DNA of 64,000 bases from Allomyces macrogynus ATCC 38327 (lineage: Eukaryota > Blastocladiomycota > Blastocladiomycetes > Blastocladiales > Blastocladiaceae): NCBI GenBank assembly GCA_000151295.1, contig GG745375.1:99122-163121 (forward strand), in the 5' to 3' direction. Below the pieces are notes generated by a model. The model saw only the letters and a program-made list of their open reading frames with translations. It ran no database searches and was not told the DNA's origin. This document shows, piece by piece, positions 57,318 through 64,000 of the stretch (position 1 is the first letter of the stretch; each line of letters opens with the position of its first letter). The position numbers were made by a program, and so were the translations under genes.

Positions 57318-58813
57318 GCCGTGAAAAGCCCTGCTGGCCAGGCTAGCTGCTCGCGCTGGGCCACTCTTTTCGCCACGACGATGGCGATCGCTTTTTCTTC
57401 GTGCACTTAGATTTGTCAGTATGGGCATAGATATATTTTTGAACTTCTTCAACCGCTCGTGGATGATCCGTGTTGATCAGGATGAGACCGTTTCCATTTC
57501 GTGCGGAGCGAAGGTCCAAGATGCTTGCAGGCACGCGTTGATGCGGCCCAACAACGGATTGGATGCAACGTCGCCAAAACGGAAAAGCGCGGAGTGAGCA
57601 ACAATCCAGAACGTTTGCAGACCAGCTCACGATTCGTGCCCCGCTCACTTCAATCCGGGCATGTGCTCATTCCTTTCTCCACCTCCAATCTTCGCAAGTG
57701 CAAATGGCCCGCACGGCTCTGTGGTGCCCTCCAGCATTGACCTTATCGGCTCTGCTTGCTCTTGATGCTTATTCCACTTCGATCACCCCATGACCACGGC
57801 GCACCGACACGAGCATTTCCTCCACGCGACACAATCTCCTCACGCGTCGGTTGTCAAGGCGTTCTCCCCACCCGCCTCGGTCGCTTTGGCGACTCGCGAC
57901 GAGAGTATTAAGCTCGCCCTGGCCCACAGACGACAGTCGCCCTCTTTCAGCATCCCTCCGCCTTGTCCACGCTACTTTCACGACCCGCATCTTCGACTTC
58001 GTGAATCATCATGAGAAATCATCGTCCTCAGCCTGACCAGCGCTGCCATCGCACCAACTAGGCGCGCTGGAGCGACGTGAAAACCTGCCACGGTTATGAA
58101 ATCGCCAGCTGAGAAAGGTGAAAGCCGAACAACGCGTCTCTCGCACTCGAGGCGCACCCGACGCGAGTCAGCTCATGGAGTCCACGAGGGCGGGTCCTTC
58201 CACGCTCGTCGCAACCGCGTACTTTCGTGTGGTTTATCCTCTGAAGTCGACGAGGCCCAGCCCGACGGCTTGACTGCGGCGCGTTTCAGCTGCCACCCGA
58301 TCACGCATGTCGCACCAGTTACACGCGCCGCTGCCTGTCCGCGATCACTCAACTAGTCATCACCAACCTTGTCGTGACCGCCCCCACGACGACGTGCGTC
58401 AATCGTTGAACTGCGCGCCGGTGCGTGCTGGGCCTTCCTCCATATGGGAATTCGGGAGTGTGGAATGCTCGTGCCAAGGCCTTTCGTGACGTGACGAGAT
58501 GGGCGCAGCTCACTCGCTGTCACCCCATCGGAAGACGCCCCCCTTGGTCGCGGCAGTCGCGGCAGAAGGTGGGGGGCTGAATGCACGTTACGCCATCTCC
58601 ACTAGGGGTCGCTGCGGCGCACCGGGGCGCTGCGCGTGCGAGACGCGCCACTATTTGCCGGATTAGTTGCCTGGCCCGCGTCGCGCGCGGACGCCATCCA
58701 GGTCACGTTTGATCCTGGCTGCCTGTCGCGCGCAACACACACCGAAACGCGCGCGTCCTTCATGCCGGCCGACACGGACCTTCTCCACCGCACGGCCGGC
58801 CCGCGGGCAGGAG
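57318..58813. other. Intergenic, nothing recognised
   Basis: About 1.5 kb between the polygalacturonase stop and the TATA box of the Q/S-repeat gene. Only short frames with no support; no repeats noticed. Confidence 0.5.
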
Positions 58814-58819
58814 TATAAA
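58814..58819 (+). promoter_or_regulatory. TATA box of the Q/S-repeat gene
   Basis: TATAAA 91 nt upstream of ATG 58905. The leader between them is rich in CCA/ACCA, typical of highly expressed fungal genes. Confidence 0.7.
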
Positions 58820-58904
58820 GCCGGGCGTCCGCCGCTCGTCAGCCGACCCGCATCGAGCTTTGCATCTCATCCACCAACCAACCACCACCAACCCAGCTTC
58901 AACC

Positions 58905-59772
58905 ATGTCGTACGCCGCTCAGTCGCAGTCGCAGTCGCAGTGGCAGGCCGGCCACGGCACTGGCGTGCAGTCGCAGTCGCAGTCGCAGTACCAGTCGTCC
59001 GGTTCGGGCGTGCAGTCGCAAAGCCAGTACCAGTCGCAGTCGCAGTCTGGTTCCGGCACGCAGTCGCAGAGCCAGTCGCAGTACCAGTCGGGTGACCACG
59101 GTTACCAGGGCCAGTCCCAGTCGCAGTACCAGTCGGGCCACGATGGCGCGCAGTACCAGGGCCAGAGCCAGAGCCAGTACCAGTCGGGCGACCATGGCTA
59201 CCAGGGCCAGTCCCAGAGTCAGTACCAGTCCGGCCATGACGGTGCTCAGTACCAGGGCCAGTCGCAGTCGCAGTGGGGCTCGGGCGATGCCGGCTACCAG
59301 GCGCAGTCGCAGTCGCAGTACCAGGCTGGCCACACCGGCCACAACTCGGTCGACCAGTTCCAGGCCCAGGTACGCGTTCTTTTCGCCCTCTCTCGTGCTC
59401 TCTCCACTATCTGATCCTCCCGTTGATCGGTTTTGATCCCATGCGCTCACCACCCTTCACGACGCGTTTTCCTAGTCGCAGTCGCAGTTCAACCAGGGCG
59501 GCGACGCATTCCAGGCCCAGTCGCAGGCTCAGTCGCAGTGGGGTCACGGCGGCGATGCCTTCCAGGCTCAGTCGCAGTCGCAGTCGCAGTGGGGCCACGG
59601 TGGCGACTCGTTCCAGGCCCAGTCGCAGGCTCAGTCGCAGCATGGTCACGGTGGTGATGCCTTCCAGGCCCAGTCGCAGTCGCAGTCGCAGTGGAACGCC
59701 GACGGCGGCTACCAGGCGCAGCACCAGGACCAGTCGCAGGTCATTGACCACTCCCACGGCGGGTGCTTCTAA
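58905..59772 (+). CDS. Gln/Ser-rich tandem-repeat, prion-like protein, 253 aa, 2 exons
   Basis: Exons 58905..59369 and 59476..59772; 254 codons. Nearly the whole protein is imperfect repeats: QSQSQ blocks alternate with short spacers carrying one or two aromatics plus Gly/His/Asp, for example YQSGDHGYQGQSQSQ and YQSGHDGAQYQGQSQSQ in the first exon and WGHGGDAFQAQSQSQSQ in the second. It starts MSYAAQSQ without a signal peptide and ends VIDHSHGGCF. There are almost no Lys, Arg, Leu or Ile. This spaced-aromatic, Gln-rich composition is that of prion-like or phase-separating proteins, and also of some secreted adhesives. I recognise no family. The strong TATA box suggests high or stage-specific expression. 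Confidence 0.85.
58914..59750 (+). repeat. CAGTCG-type tandem coding repeat
   Basis: Arrays of (CAGTCG)n encoding Gln-Ser, interspersed with units of about 45-51 nt, span both exons. The single intron (59370..59475) interrupts the array. Confidence 0.85.
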
Positions 59773-60578
59773 GCGGCTGATCGGTTGCGCGTGAGCGCGT
59801 GCTGAAGTAGGTCGACGCGGGGGGTTGGGGGGTGGATGGGCATAATTTTGCATCGACAGCAAGCTGTTGGCACGGTTGAGAAGCGAGTCGTGCTGATTTG
59901 TACAAATAATCACATCTGGAAAATCAAATCGCGCTTTGCGCTCTTTTTTGCTTCATCTACTGTTTGATACGCGAGAGGCCAATTTGAGCATGAGCGCGGA
60001 TAAATAACTTGAGGTGATCTGAACAGTCTGCCAGCCAGGAATCGAGACGTGATTACTCGAGATATGCTTGAAGTTGAACATCACCATAGGTGATCGCATC
60101 GCAACGGATCCGCTGCTGCATTGTCTTCTCTTTCCTTAGTCGTACGGGATCGCTCCTCTAACCCCATGGCGATTAGGTACTTTCAATGGTCGGCGGCGCC
60201 GCGTGCCAGTGGTGAATGTGCAGTGGAGTCGGTTTGGAATAGATCAAGCGAGCCATGCTCTTCGTTGCCGTGGAAACGTCCAGTCGGAAGTACATTGTGT
60301 ATCAACGCGTCCGCCGCGACCAGGTCGGTAATTCGTTGAATTTCGAGCGAGCCCTCGTATTCGTTTTCGCGTCCCTCTCAAGAACGAAACGGTTGCACCT
60401 CATGTCCATCACGCCGCGTCGCGTGTTGACGAACAGGTAATCCCTATCGCAAATCGTCAGCAACGTGGTGATATTTTCACGTCCTGACCACATCTCGAAC
60501 CGCAAGCAAGGCACCAAAACCGTGATAGCTTGAGCGATCCACATTGCCCACACCCTCCTTGGCCTTCTCCACCCCATC
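59773..60578. other. Convergent intergenic region
   Basis: No named gene. A minus-strand stretch at 60310-60500 (FEMWSGRENITTLLTICDRD followed by YLFVNTRRGVMDMRCNRFV) reads like protein and could be a small exon or relic, but I could not extend it. Confidence 0.35.
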
Positions 60579-62085
60579 CTACATCTCGCCCACCACCTCC
60601 GAGAACGCGCGTGGCAACACCGCCAACACGTCCCCCGTCGTCGTCCCGCGTCCATGCTCCTCGAACGCGATCCTCGACGCCGTGCGCGTGACCGCGCACG
60701 CGGCAACACACGCGGCGATAGTCCACCGGTCGCGCCGGTCCTCGCCGTCGTGCGCCTTGATCGCCAGCCTACACATCGCCGCGTGTTCGTCATCTCACTC
60801 CGTTCACTGGGACCGAGGGAAGAAACGGATACGCAACTCGTTCCACGCCAAGAACGCGGCCATCGCGCCCGTCAACACGTCCCCCTGCCCGCCAAACCGC
60901 CGCAGTCCGCCTTGGTCATCCACGACCACCGACTCCGCACCGGGGCGCGCAACCGCATCCGCTGCCCCCTTCCTGACCACCGTGACCCCACCCAACGCCT
61001 CCCCGACCTCGTGCGGTGTTGCCTCGCTCGGGTCCAGCTCGAGCGCGCGACACAGTCGGGCGTACTCGACGACGTTGGGCGTGAGAACCGCGCGAGTGTA
61101 CCCGCGAACCAGGTCGGGCCGGGTGGCGACGAGGTGCAGGGCGTCGGCGTCGAGGACGAGGGGGAGGAAACGGGCCCGGATTTCGGGAAGGAGGAGGGAG
61201 ACGAGGTTCAGGATGAGTGGGTCGCGTCCGAGACCGGGGCCGACGACGATGGCGTGGAATCGGTCGAGTTGGGAAGCCACGCGGTGGATGATGTCGGGCG
61301 TGGATGTGGGACGTTGCGTGACGGAGCTGGGTAGGTAGAGGTGGAAGAGTTAGGTGGCATCGTGTAGGGGGAAAATATGTGAGGACGGCGTAGTCACTCT
61401 TCAGTGCGCAGGTACGGGTGCACGATCAATTCGGGCGAGTAGGACTATCAGTGTCGCGGTGTGCCGGCGTCAGTGACCCCAAGTAACGCGCAGATGCTGG
61501 TTCTGCTGCTCCTCGCGCACCTTGATCACGGTGCCCGCGTTCGCGTCGCAAATAACATGCGACAGGTCAACACCCTACGTTCCAGCAGCGCCGTCAACGA
61601 CTTCTCCAGTCCTCTCCACCCGCCGAGCCGTCGCTCGGAAACTCGAGAACGCACCAGCTTGAGCGATGCCATGGCACTGAAGAATGGCGCGCCGGTATAC
61701 CTGCGCGACCCACGGCGCAGATCGTGAGCAAACCATGACGCGGTCGAGACTTGCCTCGCTTTAGATCAAACGTACTCTTCGCACCCGCCAATGACCGCGA
61801 CGCGTCCTGCACGCGGGCCGACTAGTCAGCTCGATCTTCACTCCAATTTCTTGACCGTGACGCGCGAGGACGTGTACCGCACTGGCCCTTGTGCATGGCC
61901 GGATCGAGCCGCGGAACAATCATGTCGCGGAATACGCGCAGCGCATCGTCTTTTGCTGCTGCGGGAGTTGAGCTGGTCATGGTTCTGGACGATGCGGGAC
62001 GGATCGACACGTGTCGGAAAGTCGTGCTTGCAGCTCCCGTCGCGGCGGGGAACAGGTGCCTCGAGACCAGGGTGACGCGGTGCAT
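60579..62085 (-). CDS. ATP-dependent (S)-NAD(P)H-hydrate dehydratase (NAXD/CARKD family), 358 aa, 7 exons
   Basis: Repairs hydrated NADH/NADPH using ATP. Exons 61878..62085, 61776..61806, 61655..61700, 61521..61574, 61416..61444, 60808..61326, 60579..60768; 359 codons. Motifs: FRDMIVPRLDPAMHKGQCGR, VAVIGGCEEYTGAPFFSAM, GVDLSHVICDANAGTVIKSY, SPELIVHP, HAIVVGPGLGRD, LVLDADALHLVATRPDL, AVLTPNVVEYARL, VTVVRKGAADAV, FGGQGDVLTGAMAAFLAW and AFEEHGRGTTTGDVL. The GGQGD motif carries the catalytic acid. The leader (MHRVTLVSRHLFPAATGAAS...SRT) looks like a mitochondrial targeting peptide; the internal Met in TMTSST could give a cytosolic form. ATG 62112 would add nine residues. Four of the seven exons are only 29-54 nt. 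Confidence 0.95.
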
Positions 62086-62712
62086 GGAGCCGCGAGGTTG
62101 CAGCGCTGACAAGGAGATCGGGATGGAAAATGAATATATGGCGCGTCAGAGCGCGTCTTCAACGTCAACGTTGTCAACGTCGTTGGCGACCATGTTGGAG
62201 CGAAGTGGCGCAGCTCTGTGGTTTGCTGGTCGGCGTGACCGCGACGCGACGCTTCCCTTCTCTCGGCCAGGCCGCCAACGACACGCAAGGGATGCACCAA
62301 ATTACCTTTCCCGCTTCTCTTTGTCACGACAAACCACCACCCGCAGCTCAACAAAACACCAATGACCCTCCGCTGCGACGGACGGCGCTCCGGCAGCGAC
62401 GCGCCCCACTACGCGTCGTCCACCCGGTCGCGTGCACGGCGCGGCTTGCGCCAAACAGTCAAATCGAACACCAGGAAAAAAAAAACGGATCACGCGCCCG
62501 CCAGCTCGGCCGTCCACATACAAAAACGAGGGCGAGAGAGGAAGGGCGAGCGGAGGGGGGGAAATCTACAGGAATGCGCTCGCGCGCGACCCACGGGTGC
62601 AGCCGGAGTGCGAGTTGGAGCCGTGCAGCATCGGCCGGACCTTGTGCGCACGAGGAATGGGAAAGGAGGGGGAGGGGAGGACGCGATCGCGCACCGCGCT
62701 CACAAAAAGTGG
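62086..62712. other. Intergenic, nothing recognised
   Basis: Promoter of the dehydratase gene and 3' flank of the LRR gene; no supported feature. Confidence 0.5.
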
Positions 62713-64000
62713 TTACCGCCGCCCTGCGCCGCCCCGCCGCCGCCATGCCCTGCCGCGCGCGGTCCCCGCTGCGGCCGTGGCCGCAGCCTCAAACACGATA
62801 TCCAACGCCAAATCCTCACCCGCCTCGGCATCCACGTCCTCCTCGTCGTCGTCATCCAAACTCAACGTATCGTCCTCGGCGACCTGCCCCTGCGCCGCGA
62901 CCGCGACCGCCGCTTGCTGCACTGGCACGGGCACATGCGGGACATTCGCGACCCCCTGCGCGGCAGCCGCCATTTGCGCGGCCATCTGCTGCTGCACGAG
63001 TTGCGCCGCGGCCACCACGACCACCTGCGGCCTGGCCGCATCCTCGACATCAAACCGGCGCGCGAAATCCGGGAACTCGTCGACGATCCGGTGCACGTCG
63101 CGCCGGCGCACGTGCGGGCCCGACACGGTCAATCGGCGCAACGCATGATTATTCGTCATCGCGAGGTACCACAACAGTTCCGCGGTAATCCTGGACTCGG
63201 AAATCGTCAGGTACCGCAGCGTCGGAACAAACGCGAGCAGTTGCAACACGGCCACGTCCTGGATATGGTGTGCCGCGTGCAAATGCAATGCGCGCAATGG
63301 CGGTCCTGCATTCGCCGCATTCGCCGACGAGCCGGGCTCGGCAGCATTCGCACGCGCGCCCGCGGCACTTCGCGCACCCGCGACCCGCGTCACAAACTGG
63401 CGAATATCGGCGACGCGCAAGTCTATGGCGTTCTTGATCTTCAGTTCCCGCAGCTCTGACAATTCCGCGACGAGCGCCAACGTGGTCCCGGAAATCGTGC
63501 CCCACAGCTCGAGCGACGCAAGTTTCGCACACCCGCGCGCGAGCATTGCCATGACGCGGTCGTGGTCGGTGCGCTCATCGCTCAACAGCCGCGCGGCGGC
63601 TTCCGCCGGGTAGGCAAACTCGGGCATGGCGACCAGGTCGTCGACGGCGACTTCGTGAGCGGGCGGGCGGTAGTCGTACGGCGCGAGGACAAGCGTGGCC
63701 AAGTGCGCGCGCGACGCGATCGCCCTCGCGAGCGTCGATTCGAGAACAATGTGTTTCAGGTAGAGCGCCTTGAGGTTGGGCGCGAGCGAGACGAGGTGCG
63801 CGACGCCGTGCGGTGCGCGCCGCGGGCGGTCGCGCGGGTGGTCGACGGTCAATGACGACAGGTTCGGGAGTTGCGCGGTGAGCGCGAGCAGGGCGCGTTC
63901 CGGCAAGGCCATGTTCCCAATGGTGAGCAACTTCATCGCGTGCAAGTGGAGCGCGCGGAAATAGGCCCCGTGAGCGCAAGTGCCAGAGGTTCAGTTGAAT
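62713..64000 (-). CDS. Leucine-rich repeat protein (F-box/LRR style), 5' end outside window
   Basis: A single long minus-strand frame from about 63945 to a stop at 62713 (about 411 codons). Coding appears to continue off the right edge (LNLWHL reads at 63980-64000 in another frame, so a junction or frameshift lies near 63950). Leucine-rich units are clear: LPNLSSLTVDHPRD, LAPNLKALYLKHIVLESTLA, CAKLASLELWGTISGTTLAL, LRELKIKNAIDLRVADIR, LRYLTISESRITAELLWYLA and LRRLTVSGPHVRRRDVHRIV. An Ala/Gln/Val low-complexity region, an acidic run (SLDDDDEEDVDAEAGED) and a basic tail (RGRAWRRRGGAGRR) follow. The F-box itself, if any, would be outside the window. Confidence 0.7.

Noticed and set aside
58914..59750. 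Repeat array considered as CRISPR or satellite
   Set aside because: Units are in frame, code for QSQSQ blocks in a spliced gene, and have no conserved spacer/repeat structure.

Overview
This is a gene-dense, GC-rich nuclear segment of a fungus. Almost all genes are split by short introns (about 40 to 100 nt, YAG acceptors). The genes of recognisable type include enolase, an RGS protein and a G-alpha subunit, a YANK/STK32 kinase, Rab geranylgeranyltransferase beta, mitochondrial uL6, a TBC RabGAP, the Fe-S factor CFD1, a GH28 polygalacturonase and ATP-dependent NAD(P)HX dehydratase. A clear radial spoke protein 14 (RSPH14) shows that the organism builds motile flagella. The best fit is therefore a zoosporic fungus (Blastocladiomycota or Chytridiomycota). 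The exact lineage is inference. The assembly is a draft: a 451-base run of N follows a CT microsatellite at 3.8-4.35 kb, and some stretches look like low-quality base calls.

Layout. 0-7 kb: 3' part of enolase (+), a small unknown two-exon gene (-), the CT repeat and gap, and an RGS-domain protein (-) running into the gap. 7-16 kb: a weak Cys-containing orphan (-), a 12-exon YANK kinase with a possible myristoylation signal (-), a coiled-coil RING protein (-) with an in-frame stop codon, and RSPH14 (+) head-to-head with it. 16-19 kb: a tandem pair of an unknown family whose second copy is broken. 19-23 kb: an LRR protein (-) and a five-exon G-alpha (+), divergent. 23.5-32 kb: one gene for a 2812-residue protein carrying two different superfamily 1 helicases, one UPF1/SETX-like and one UvrD/TRANK1-like. 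32-43 kb: a coiled-coil protein (-), Rab GGTase beta (-), mitochondrial uL6 (-), a TBC RabGAP with coiled coil (+), and an LRRC71-like LRR protein (-). 43-51 kb: an F-box/LRR protein (+), an MFS transporter of the oxalate/formate type (-), about 2.5 kb with no convincing gene, and CFD1 (+). 51.7-64 kb: a TRAIP-like RING protein (+) that appears to use a GC-AG intron, an SDR enzyme (+), a secreted polygalacturonase (+), a Q/S-rich prion-like repeat protein (+), NAD(P)HX dehydratase (-), and an LRR protein (-) cut by the window edge.

Themes. G-protein signalling is represented by both G-alpha and an RGS protein, and Rab traffic by both GGTase beta and a TBC GAP. Flagellar biology is represented by RSPH14, perhaps the adjacent RING coiled-coil gene and perhaps the LRRC71-like gene. 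Plant-matter breakdown is represented by the polygalacturonase. The most unusual items are the double-helicase protein, the Q/S repeat protein, the tandem orphan family, and a 5' splice-site consensus with C at intron position +4 (GT[A/G]CG) across nearly all genes. Exon models were built by hand from frame continuity and family similarity. Where I give total lengths, the exon phases add up.
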